Part shown: positions 12,201 through 23,400 of the stretch, in pieces
Numbering within the stretch: the stretch's first letter is position 1
How the letters are laid out: every line of letters starts with the position of its first letter
NCBI GenBank assembly: GCA_030248215.1
Contig: JASANG010002631.1
Location: forward strand, 293,432-357,431
DNA from: Enoplolaimus lenunculus
Taxonomy: Eukaryota; Nematoda; Enoplea; Enoplida; Thoracostomopsidae
Length of the DNA stretch: 64,000 nucleotides
Direction of reading: 5' to 3'
Notes under the pieces: generated by a model
Seen by the model: the letters and a program-made list of their open reading frames with translations, nothing else
Databases searched by the model: none
What the model was told of the DNA's origin: nothing
Program-made: the position numbers and the translations under genes

Positions 12201-14267
12201 AATAGAAAAAAGAGTTATGTATTTCTGAAACAAGTATATAATTCCAAACATTTACGAACATTAATTTATCCATCGGTATTTCCATGCCTCTACGAACATG
12301 TGTTGTCCCTGGAACAAATCCTCGAATGGTAAAACCTAAAACCTGCTCCAAATCAGCGATAGCTTGCGCGGGATGATCTACCTAAAACCACAGAAAATAC
12401 ACTAAATTCTTTAACACGGTTTATCTCACAATGCAACTTGATATTCTGGGACCGATACAAGCAAAACCAATCTGGAAATTTGCAATAAAAATCAGTCTGC
12501 TGTAATAAAATTTCTGAACAACTAATTACTTGTTTGTATGATTTCGTGCTGACGCAAGCTATAAATTCAGTTGCGTTTTCTGGGCTACATGAATACTTTT
12601 GTCACCTCGTACCAAAACAGCTTGGTATATAGTTTTATTAATGTTATACTTTTCCGTTCTGCGATAACTTTCGCACACTGGTGCCAACGTTTGCTGATTG
12701 TTTCAATTTCAAGTACACATAGCTTAGATTCCAATCCATAAATTGCTCACTAGAAAAGACAATATAACTTTACAACACGAAAAAGCACCTTTATGGCCTT
12801 CATGCCAAGTTCTTCTGCTGCACTAACATTCCACTTAAGGTCATCAAGAAAGATTGCTTGTGACGGCTGACACGACAATTCTTTAAGCGCTTCCTCATAA
12901 ATTTCTCTATCGGGTTTGCGCAATTTCATATAACAAGATTGGAACACCTATAAATTGCAGCCAGGCAGATGTTCGTTATGGGGTTAAACGATACAGATAA
13001 AGCACCAGATGTTTAATTCTTTTAGATTCAGGATCATTTAATACTGAAAAGTTTAACGCTTTGCCCGAAAATACTACTGTATAACCTTTAAATTTCGAAT
13101 ACTTGGATTTTAGTTTCCGCGCAAAACTTTCTCTATACTTTCAATACGAGCAGACAATCTGAAACCACAATAATATCAGAACCGGGATAAAATTAATTAT
13201 AAAACTCACATAATCGAACACATTGCTTTGTGGAATTAACATAGACTGTCTTTTTTCGTGATCCAGAAAAAAGTTATTAGTTAACAACGCAACCGTTATG
13301 CCTTCTGCCTGTATACATTTCACAGCATCAATCATTTGGACGTACACAACTGGATCCAGGCAGAGTTCACTAAATATGGGAACGATGTCCAACGGGCAAC
13401 GCGAGTTCTTTTTGTTCTAAAATTTCGTAATACAGTGCTGACAGAAATAAATAAAGCTAGAATTAAGTATTACGCAGAATCAGTAAACAATACGGAAAAT
13501 AGTGAGGCTAAATGAACCAATGTAAATAAATCAAGCCTGTAACAATTTGAACCTTCATAATGGTTAAAATTTTGAAACTTGCATGTCAAGCTATTCTAAC
13601 AACAAATGTTAAATGTATATATCACTCACAGGAAATTAAAATAACGCCTTTTCTATAAGTTCATGCAAAAGCAGCTTTATAGTAGCCCACCAAAACGTCA
13701 TAACGCTTAGCTTACACCGCTTTACGTTTCACCTGATTCCAGTAAACACGACTGTAAGATTCTTCAAATTCAGGTACTGATATCACACCAATTTCTAAGT
13801 CCTTAAACTGCTTGGACACATCATCATCGAACAGAGCTTCAATGATACTGTTTTTGCGAAGATTATAGCGCGTTTCCATCGCTGAAATTAAATTTTTATA
13901 ACTATAAAATCATAGAAGGCTCAGACAACCCAAGTGCAACGTACAAAATTTAATGAATTCAGAATCAATGTACAGTATGCAAATTGAACGGCCAATCGAA
14001 AAGGTCACATCCGAAAAAAGTTCACAATAAATTTTCACCTTCCCATAATGGTCTCGGCGGAGGAGTTAGCACGCCGCCCATATCGAAGATAACACACTGC
14101 ACGCCTGCAGTATTATAATGACTAGATCTTGTGGATGTAGTACATGGCATGATAACATTGCCGCCAAAAACGGAAGACATATTACGCATACATAATAAAC
14201 TACGGGTCGCAGCCATAGGTTGTGATCGCGCAGCTTGCATTGACAAGCGTCTGGCTATTGTTCCCAT
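3277..14267 (-). CDS. ACAD10: Acyl-CoA dehydrogenase family member 10-like (HAD + APH kinase-like + ACAD), 18 exons
   Basis: Exons: 14039-14267, 13733-13881, 13210-13416, 12789-12947, 12260-12381, 11402-11534, 10957-11254, 10394-10544, 10088-10233, 9373-9549, 8538-8881, 7254-7403, 6438-6575, 6188-6278, 5320-5478, 4515-4687, 4079-4300, 3277-3417. They sum to 3189 nt (1062 residues; human ACAD10 is about 1059). An in-frame stop lies just upstream of the chosen ATG. The first ~55 residues are basic and Ser/Thr-rich, like a mitochondrial presequence. A HAD domain follows (DMGGV with D62, LLTNN, LDD). Next is an APH-type domain with the HGDFR-x-DN loop and [12 protein letters not shown]. The ACAD domain has [31 protein letters not shown] and a C-terminal [10 protein letters not shown]. 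In mammals ACAD10/11 act in 4-hydroxyacid breakdown through a phosphorylated acyl-CoA; the same role is inferred. The exon 5/6 junction needs a weak donor (AT|GTTCGT); all other junctions are GT-AG. Confidence 0.93.
3852..3915 (-). repeat. tRNA-like fragment in ACAD10 intron
   Basis: On the minus strand this reads with an A-box-like TAGCTCAGTGG and a B-box-like GTTTGAACC about 40 nt apart, the internal promoter layout of a tRNA. It lies in the intron between exons 17 and 18 and I could not close a clean cloverleaf. A tRNA pseudogene or the head of a tRNA-derived SINE is more likely than a working tRNA. Confidence 0.45.
9634..9687. repeat. Perfect tandem duplication, 27 bp x 2
   Basis: The 27-bp unit starting GATCCTTATATTACTTG occurs twice head to tail without mismatch in the ACAD10 intron between exons 9 and 10. 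Its perfection suggests a recent replication-slippage event. Confidence 0.9.
11639..12145. mobile_element. Putative MITE (ACTTAAGTA-rich family), copy 1
   Basis: The left edge (TTCTAAAACCCTAC, then AAGACTTCATA and TTTACTTAG) matches, in inverted orientation, the edge at about 44742 (TTCTGAAACCCTAC, GACTTCATACTTAAG). The interior is filled with words such as TACTTAAGT and AAGTAAATAC. The copy lies in the ACAD10 intron between exons 5 and 6, next to the only weak splice donor of that gene. Ends and target duplications are not fixed. Confidence 0.45.
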
Positions 14268-14873
14268 ATCTAGTACGCTGAGTTAATAGCAACAAACAGT
14301 TATTTAGCAATAGTCTTTCGGTTTACGTATATAGACTACCACAACCAGATACCAATCGCATAGGGTAAGATATAGAAAATCTCTCCTGGTGCTAGTATAT
14401 GCATTTACTTAACGCGAATTTAAGAACAAACGGACACTTTTGTCAGCTGAGCTATTGTCCAACCGCAAATAAATAAATTTTTTTGCAAAATTTAAATGGG
14501 CCAGCTGCCTATGAAATCTGAAAGTTGTTGAAAGATTCGCTGACCTACATGTAGGCTATTTGTGCATGCACTATAGCTTTAACAATTCAGCTGCGAATGA
14601 CTCTATCCAGGTTGCTGGCATGAAAAAAAGTAACACGTTTGTGTGCAGAAACCATGGTCATCTTAGAAACACTGTAGTGTTTTCTAAATATGATTCCAAC
14701 ACCTATAGTGCGGATTTTGTAAAAGTTAAATGACCCACCCCTGTACGAAATCTAGAACTTTTTCTGAAACACCATAACCAAATCGTAGGTCCGTTGTGTA
14801 CGCACCATAATTTGAGTAATCCAGCTGCTAAGGACTGGAATTTGATTGCTAGCATGCAAAAACATAATCCGAT

Positions 14874-15588
14874 ACTAGGTAACAGTGCCCCTAGAAGGGA
14901 CAGATTGTGATATGTTTCGCTTGAAGCATGTAATAGAGTTTAAACAAGGGTTAGTTAGACCATACATAGATCAGTAGGTAATGCTTATAATATTAGGTCC
15001 ATAACTTCTATGAAAATAATTGTCATCTATATCTTTGACGGCTGTCTTTCAGTGTTAACACGCTTGCGGTCAGTGTAACAAGAAACATATGGGCCCAGCG
15101 GACATCACCTATCAGCTTAATTTTATCGTTTGTTGGGTTTTACAATGTTCAGTTTATAAGTGATCTAATCTAGCATTCTGCATTGAAAGAGGATATCTTT
15201 GAGTTTTAAAATATTATGTATCTAAAAGTTGATTAGCAAATATTTCAATATTGCAAAATTACAAATTGCGTCTATTGATTATCGAATAAAAAATGTCACG
15301 CATAAGTGCTCGACTATTTTAGCTATCTTTACCATGACAATTTGATGATGTGAAATCGGGAAACTTTTCCAAATTGTGTTCTGTGCCGTGACATATTTAG
15401 GCTATTCATCTAGAAATTACAATTCAAACGTTGCTAAATTAGATGACAACTATTTTCATAGAAGTTATGGAGCTAATATAAGAATTATCTACTGATCTAT
15501 AATCTAACTAACCCTTGTTTAAACTCTTTTACATGCTTCAAGCGAAACATATCACAATCTGTCCCTTCTAGGGGCACTTTTACCTAGT
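14874..15588. mobile_element. Foldback/MITE-like element with ~170-bp inverted arms
   Basis: The left arm (from 14874, ACTAGGTAACAGTGCCCCTAG) returns as its reverse complement in the right arm ending at 15588. The match continues through GGGACAGATTGTGATATGTT, TTTAAACAAGGGTTAG and TCTATGAAAATA on both sides to about 15045 and 15420. The spacer is about 370 bp with no open frame of note. Target duplications were not seen. The single-stranded form would make a long hairpin. Confidence 0.8.
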
Positions 15589-16252
15589 TTCTTTCTTTTA
15601 CATGGGATACGGTGAGGTTTAGCTATAATGCATGGAAGGTTATTACAAAATATTACTGTCTTAGTTAGCAATTTCAGTAGAACAACCATCGCAGGGACAC
15701 GTAATCTATTCCACGGTGTCATTAGCATCACACAATAATATCAACTAGCTATGGTAACATATTTGTAATACACTTTTTTCGAAAAATTAGAAAAATCAAA
15801 CTTTTAATAACTTAAATGAGACGTTTAGCTGTCCAATTTGTGTATGGTGTCGAAGCGGCTAATTAGGATATTCTATACGTAAGTTACCACATTCAAGCTC
15901 TGCTTTCCTGCAGAGAACATTCTGCAAAACTTTCAAAAAGCATGCATTCTCGATGCTTGAAACATATATTGTAAACACTAGCGTGTTTCAATGATTGTGC
16001 AAAAACCTTTCCACTTTTCTTCCACTTTTGCACCGTTAGCTATGTAATATACGCTCTTTTGTTTTCGTTACATATATAAATAAAATTTTAAAATCGTCTA
16101 GATTTTGGCTTTAACGTGGCATGGTTTAAACCTTAAAGCGTGTGAGACATACCCGTCCTAGTGCATGACAATAAATGCAATGCAGATTGAGTTATATGCT
16201 TTCTTGCTGCATACGGTCGACACATACAGTCGACGAAAAATGCAGTAGGAGA

Positions 16253-16390
16253 GGCGGGCTACGTAGCGCAGTGGTAGCAGCGTCTCCCCGACACGCAGTG
16301 GATCGTTAGTTCGAAACCATCCATTATGGCCCATCCACGATACAGTGCGTGCGCTAGTGTAAAGAGTTGTCCATTAACCCGGTAAAAAAC
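16253..16390 (+). repeat. tRNA-derived SINE, partial (copy A)
   Basis: The head contains the A box TAGCGCAGTGG and a B box close to GTTCGAAACC. It is preceded by a tail-like stretch (ACAGTCGACG...TGCAGTAGGAG) that also precedes copy E at 58260-58290, so this is probably the junction of two tandem SINE units. Confidence 0.6.
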
Positions 16391-17403
16391 TATGCCAAAA
16401 CAGTACTGCTGTTGGGGTGTACGGACATTTCACGGGTGTTCTGAGGCAATGTATGTTTTCCACACACTGTCGGATTGGTGTCTGGACAACGTTACGTACA
16501 ATGTATAACGAGTTGAAAAAACAGCGCCCTTGCAATAGCATGCGCGTAAAATATGTACAAAGTTAGCGGTAAATATGACATGTGCGTATGTAGCCCAACC
16601 TAGAGTGTATGGACAAATCACTAGTGTACGCAGGCTATTGTGCCAATAATATGCTGCAGGAAGGAGGCATGGTTTGTCATAAGGCTCTTTTAAGGCACTG
16701 GTCCTATTTATGACATTCTATATAGGTAGTCTGTCTGAGCGATGTTGTTCCCTCCTCAGACTAGGACATTTTTTACATACCCATTAATGAAATTGTTTTA
16801 GTAGGGGAAACGCTAAGGCGAATACAACACTTGCAGCGTGCAAACCTTACAGTTCAGTGGTGTATTCGGTATGACATAGCGTGGATTTGTTACCATACAC
16901 TCTGACAGCAAGATAGTTGGCGTGCTCCTTGACATTGAGTGCGATCGCGAAATATGGCGACTGCAAGCTAATATAAAGAAGAAAGTACCTAAAATTCGTT
17001 GTACGCTAAGTGCTTAATAGCACTGATTACATTTTTAGTACACCATATTTGCTTGTTTGGTCATCATATTTACAAAACGAAAACAATGAATCGTAAGTTT
17101 ATTAGCTTCAACTATCGGTTTTCTTAAATACGATACGCATTCTTAGCTAGTTTCACTTTTGTCCTAGTTTAGGACTTAGTGATTCCAATAACATAACGAA
17201 TACAAATTAAGTGATTGGAACTTATGCGGCCAGTTGTTAATTTACAACACACAAAGTTATCGGTAGAATGCGGCGAGTAGACATTTAAGCATAGTAACTA
17301 AGCGTAGAATGTTCGCATGTTGTTCGAAATCCTGACTGAAAAAATTTACTTACATTCTTTTATTCTAGCTCACTTGTTATTCAATTTTAGTTATATAATA
17401 GAG

Positions 17404-20400
17404 ATGGCATCAGCTGATGACCCAGTTTCCGATTTTCTTTCGCGGGAACAAGAGAATTTGGCTGGCATTGACGATGATTTTATCGCCAACGGCCAGAATG
17501 CTGGTAAGACTAAAATCATTTTGCAAGATGTGGTTCACCACGTAGCAAAATTCGAAATCCAAAATTAAATTATAACGTTAAAGTAGAATGTTGAAGAGGT
17601 GGGCTACGTGGCGCAGTGGTAGTGCGCTTGCCTCACAATTCGAAGGGCGTTAGTTCGATGCCCCACTCTGTAGGCCCCCTGTTCCTGGTGCTTAATTAAA
17701 AAGGTCAGGTCAGAAGTCCCAGTTCCTACTTAAACTGAGGTCGGGGCTACGCCGTCAGCGCAATACTACGTAAATTACCGTGCTTTGAATACGGCGTCCA
17801 GTCAAAAATAGGATGGACGGTGAAGGGACGACCTTGTTAAAAATTGGGGCATGTACGTACGTAAACATGTGAGACAATGCACATTGTTATATGTATGCTA
17901 GGCGGCGGCGTTCGGTTGTCGTATAGTCGACGATTTAATTGAAAAGGCGGGCCACGTGTCGCAGTAGTAGACCGCTTGCTTAAAAATAGTTAAGCCGCTA
18001 GTTCGAGTCACCTCTGTATGCCTGCTTTTCCAGATGGTTAATAAGGCGCTCAGGCAAGAAATTTCAAGTACCTATATATTTAGTTAGAATCTTATATATA
18101 TATGTTTTGAAACGGTGTGTGAATGTCTTGGTTTTAAAATACAGGCCGTGATCCTGATACTTTTTCTCGTCAATTTGATGTTTTATTTGTGCGTATCGCA
18201 AATTTTATAAACTGAATAAGCGCAAACGCAGGCCGCAAGCATGCAATCATTTATTCTTCCGCATTTTGATTATTTCTGTTGAGATTGTTTATTTTGGTAG
18301 CAAATGGAGCGATACAGAATGGATTCGATGTATCAGGTGGTTTGAACGATTTTGATCAATTTAATGGACAGCCTAATGGACTAACAACTGAACCAGGAGG
18401 AGAAGATGCCGGATTTCCTTCTGAATTGGCGGTGAGTTTGTATGGTAGAACTTGAAGTTGTTTAAATCTACGGCAATACTAACTTCTAGCAACATTGATT
18501 AAAATTAAAGCTTCAAAATTCAGATTCCTATTGATTGTGGAGAACTCGTTTTGAGACGGAATTCTAGTCGGAATCGGAATTCCGTTTGCACCCCGCCTTT
18601 CTGATCGTCACTCCGTACGTTGGTCCGTCAGACGAGACTCACGATCTCTGAACAGATTTTGATAAACTATTAATTTCTTTGCTAGTTTATTATCCTGGAC
18701 TGTTATTTAAAATCTACAATGTCAAAAACCTATATATAAAGCTTCAGCTGAATATCTCCATCTTGAAATAGAGACAGACTCATCGGTTGCAATTTGGAGT
18801 TGCTTGGAAATGCAGTACCAGCAAAATGTGTGGCATTTAAACATGTAAAAAGCAGTTTTATGAACGATAGTCCGGATCACAACCCCATAAACCGGATATG
18901 GAAGCCAGTTGTTTGCCAGATGTTGAATCGGAACCCCGAATGTCCGATGTTGTTGTGATAGGTGGGTTGGATCATCATGTTATGCGTGGCCTTGCTCCAG
19001 ACCGAGAAATTCGGCTACTTTCTTCGGTTGCTTCCATAAGTCGATCGGTTGCAGAGTTGTAGGGTTAGAAGGGCACTTGAACACGTGCTGCACATCGTGG
19101 GGGCGTGTCTTGCAGCTCGGACACTTGTTTTCGACGGACGAATCTATTTTGCACATGTACGAGTTCAGCATCTTGCTATGGCCCGACCGTAGTTGTGCCA
19201 TTGTGCATCTTGCTTCTCTGCTGAATTCTTTCTCCGACTTTTCGATGTCAGGCGGAGGCCTGCAGAGAACTGCATTGGCGGTGTAATTACTCAGCACGCG
19301 GTTGACGGTGTCGGTGTGAATCGTTTCAAGTCCCTTCTTGTAGTTTCGCGGGTCCATAGAAACATCTGCCCCTTCTTGTATTCGTCGGATTGCTCTGTCG
19401 TATTTTCTGAACGTGCCCTTCATGTTGCGAGGTGGTAGACGCCACTTAGTCAGGTGGTGGCATGGATGAGACTCGCGGCGGCAGCTGAGTAGATACTGTT
19501 TCGAGAGCATCTCCGTGTGTGGTTTGACTGGCAGCATTAAAGTTTCCTGGTGTAGGTGATCGACGTTGGCTGTTTGATGACAGCCGGTGGCTACACGCAG
19601 AGCTTGGTTTTGGGCGAGTTGCAGAGTTTTCCAATTCCGATCGCTGATGACCGGTGACCAGACCGGTTAGCCCCTGCAAGGGCCTTCAGGACATTTGTAC
19701 GCTGTTTGACTTTGGTCGCTTGCTTCGTACAATGTGCTGTGAACGTATACATGGTATCATGGGTGACACCGAGAATTTTGGGAGCCTTCTCCAGCGAAAC
19801 GACAGTGTTGTTTAGCACTACTTGCGGGTGGCGTTGTGCTTCCTTCGTGCTTGGTGTGAAAAGCGTGACGGTCGATTTTTCAGCTGATACAGGTAGGTAT
19901 CTGTCTTCCAGAAACCGGGTAAGTAGAGGAGAATAGTCATTCAACCTGTCCGTCAGCTCATCGATGTTACTCCCATTCGTGTAAATTGAAATATCGTCGG
20001 CGTACATGACCATGTTGACATTCGGAGGCGGTTGAGGTATCGAGTTGAGGTAGAACGTGAATAGCTGCGGTGACGTAACTGCGCCTTGTGGAACCCCCGT
20101 GTGGACGTTGTTAGCTTTTGACAGGATGTTGCGGAAGTTGACTCGAGACTGACGGCCACGTAGGTAGTTGCTGAACCAACGGACGATGGCTCTGGGCATG
20201 GTTGAGCCACAGAGATCCCCTATGAGGGTTTCATGGTCCACCATGTCAAAGGCTTTGGATAGATCGAGTTGAAGAACCACTGTGCGATCTGGGGGAGCGC
20301 GTTGATTGAAGCCATGGCTGATGCTGTGGTTGAGTTCCATTAATGCAGATGTAGTTGAGTGCAGCTTTTTGAAGCCGTGCTGTTTGGGATCTGATGGCAG

Positions 20401-23400
20401 ATGTTGAACTAGCAATGGAAGGAGCAATCGTTCCAGTATTTTGATTGACGGGCATAATAACGACACTGGCCGGTATGACTTTGATGACGACGGGTCCTTG
20501 CCAGGCTTGAGCAGCGGAAGAATTGTGGACATCTTCCATATGCGTGGGATTGCACACCTTTGAAGCGACAGGTTGAAAATGCACGTCAGGTAGTTGATAC
20601 CATGCGGGCCAAGATACTTGAGATGTACTGTTGATATCCCGTCAGGACCGATGGCTTTTGAGGCTTTGGCCAACCCAATTGCGGCTGCGGTTTGGGCTGC
20701 GTTGAACGTTGGTGCATCTTCCAGCGGCATGCGTTTCACTTCTCAGATGAGGGTAAGGTAGGACCTTGAAGACTTGTGTTCCCGTACTTGAGTGAACTGC
20801 TTGTTGAAGAGCATTGCGATCTGTTTGGAACAATTTACACTTTTGCCATTGAACACGATTGCTTGCGTGCCGGTGGTGGAGTCGGCTCCTCTTGTCAGCG
20901 ATTTAATTGTTTTCCACAACTTGTTGGTTGATGTGTGGCAGTCATATGTGCTTAGGTGTTCACGCCACTTCGTTTGCTTGTAACTTTGAACGATGCCTCG
21001 GATTTCGGAGTTCAGCTCGAAGATTCGCTTAGAGTTCGGTTCCCGTTCTCTGAGGCTGTCCCTTTCTTTGGCTAGAGCGGCTGCTTCTTGTGGGTAGTTC
21101 GGCTTGATCTTAGGTATTCTACCCGTAGGAATATGGTGACCCGAAGCCTTGTTGACAATTCTTCTGAATTTCTTTTCTGCTTTTAGCAGCGAGGTCGGGG
21201 GGCTCAGGGCACTGAACTTCTCTTCTGTTTCCGCACAGAAACCATCCCAATCGGCCTTGTTGAGATTTAGGTAGGTTTTACGTTCTGACCATACGAAGCC
21301 AGAATCTTGAGCAAGGGAGATGATCACAGGCAGGTGATCAGAGCTGAGCTTCTTCTCAACGGACCATTCGGTGCACGGCAGCAGGGAATGCGATGCCAGC
21401 GATATGTCCGGCGCTTCTCGGCTAGTAGCTATTGCCAGGTATTAAATCGGAACAGACTGTCCGGTCGATCTCCGGCTAGTAGCTACCAAATTTCCTGAAA
21501 TTGACGAGAATATTGGAATGCGCAATATCCCGAATCGAACCGGGACAATTTAACATGGTATACGTACTCATCAACTTTCGTAATTAATACTTCTCGATTA
21601 AAATTTGGTGGTATCTTTATATATTTGTACTGTTCATTAGAATTTATTGTGATCCATACGGAATTTCAGCAATAAAACTAAGTATATAATATCTAAATTA
21701 CGTATTTATATAATGACCCTAAGAAACTTTTTTGACAAAGTTTTTTATGGTCGTTTTTGTGTTTTTAGTTTGTTGCTTTCGTGACAATCATACTAAAATA
21801 TCCTATAAAAATTGAAAACGGCTGTAACTCCACCGGTTATTCCAATGTACAAATCAATAGCACCAACATAAAGAGCTAACGATTTTGCTTTAGAAAAGTT
21901 GCTAAACTGTTGTATACTAGGCTAGATATAACATTTTTAGCTTGATCAAAATAGTGTTCTGCAAACTAACAAACATTGTGATTTTTGAAAATGCTAGCGG
22001 GTTTTTCAACGGTACCAAATTTTTTATGATCCAGTTATCGTGAAAGTCGTCAAGACTCTTTTCAGTATTTTGTGGACATTTGAAAATGTTCAATTTTCGT
22101 AGGACATTGCTGTGTATATATAATATAGTATTTTGAAAACAAATTACTCAAAGAGGAAGATGTGCATAGCTTTAGTCTTCAGACCAGGGTTCAACAGGTT
22201 GCCAAGAAATACCGAAACTGCATATTTAGGTGTATAGTGCAACAAAAGTTAAAAATTAATCTCCGAGAATGTAGAATACCGGAGGAGGATGTCGTTTCTC
22301 TCAGCTTTCATTTCGTATCATGGCATGGAAATTACCGTGAAAACATGAATAACATGCACTCTGCAACAGATATGTTGAAATACTGATATTACGCATACTA
22401 ATTACAAAGACTCGGCATCAGGGTGCAACCGGAATTACAATTTACCGGAACCGGAACCGGAATTTAAAAATTTTACCGGAACCGGAAACGGAACCGGAAA
22501 GTGAAAAATGCATTTCACCAAAAATTTCATTTTATTCTTATTTTTTGCTCTATTATTTGTGAAATAACCTTAGTCGAACATAGGTATTTATTTTATTTGT
22601 TGTATTTTAGATTTTCGTCGTCGACTGAAGTGAAATCCACCATCATTGGCTTATATTTGGAGTACAAGTGGCTTTCAAAAGAGATTCTTAAAAATTAGCA
22701 AAGTTAAGAAAACGGCCCAATTATAACACCGGAATTTTTAAATCCGGTAAAAATTTACCGGAACCGGAACCGGAAGGTGAAAAAATGCCGGAACCGGAAC
22801 GGGAATTCCGATTGCACCCTGCTCGGCATGTAAATTGTATAATCTCTGAACATTTACTGTTGCGATTCCGGAAAAGTATTTTCTATTTCAATTCTGATTC
22901 CGGTATCATTCCGTTCCCCTTGCACCCTTTTAATATGTTAATTTTAAGGCACCTAGCGACGATGATGTCGGTCAACCTTCAGCAACTGCGATGTCGGCGG
23001 AGAATGACACATCGCGGACGACACCAGTTACCGCAGGTAGCGTAGCTCCCCCGAAAGTTGAAGCCGAAAAAATTCGCATTTGGCGAGAAGAACAAAAGCA
23101 ACGTTTGGAAACAAAAGGTATATACGTTTCTATTAAAAAAGTTTTAACTAGGACTAGTGAGAATACGGGTTGAGTTAAGAGCCAATTGGTGTTATATAGA
23201 ATCCATTTCCGTGTTTGACTTACCTCTTCTGAAAAAGAACATTTATGTGTTACAGGTATCAATAAGAACATAAAATTCAGACGAAATTAAAATTCGTGTT
23301 ATATTGGGTACATTGTTCACTTTTCATATTTGTAGATGCTAATGAGGAAGTCGACAAAGCAAAACTTCGGGATGTTGCAAAGAAAGATCTTCAAGAATGG

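Larger units (their letters stand above)
14268..17403. other. Intergenic region between divergent ACAD10 and clathrin light chain genes
   Basis: The two genes are transcribed away from each other, so both promoters should lie here; I recognise no core promoter motif. The region holds two diverged direct repeats (about 14490-14640 and 14735-14870, sharing CCAGCTGC, CTAGCATGC/CTGGCATG words), a large foldback element (14874-15588) and a SINE head at 16253. Confidence 0.5.

Noticed and set aside
17317..17403. Longer N-terminus for clathrin light chain
   Set aside because: The upstream in-frame residues are hydrophobic and AT-driven, unlike any light chain; the ATG at 17404 starts directly at the conserved acidic N-terminus.
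17600..17670. Functional tRNA gene
   Set aside because: A and B boxes are present, but the sequence continues into a repeated body found elsewhere and no clean cloverleaf closes; a SINE explains it.
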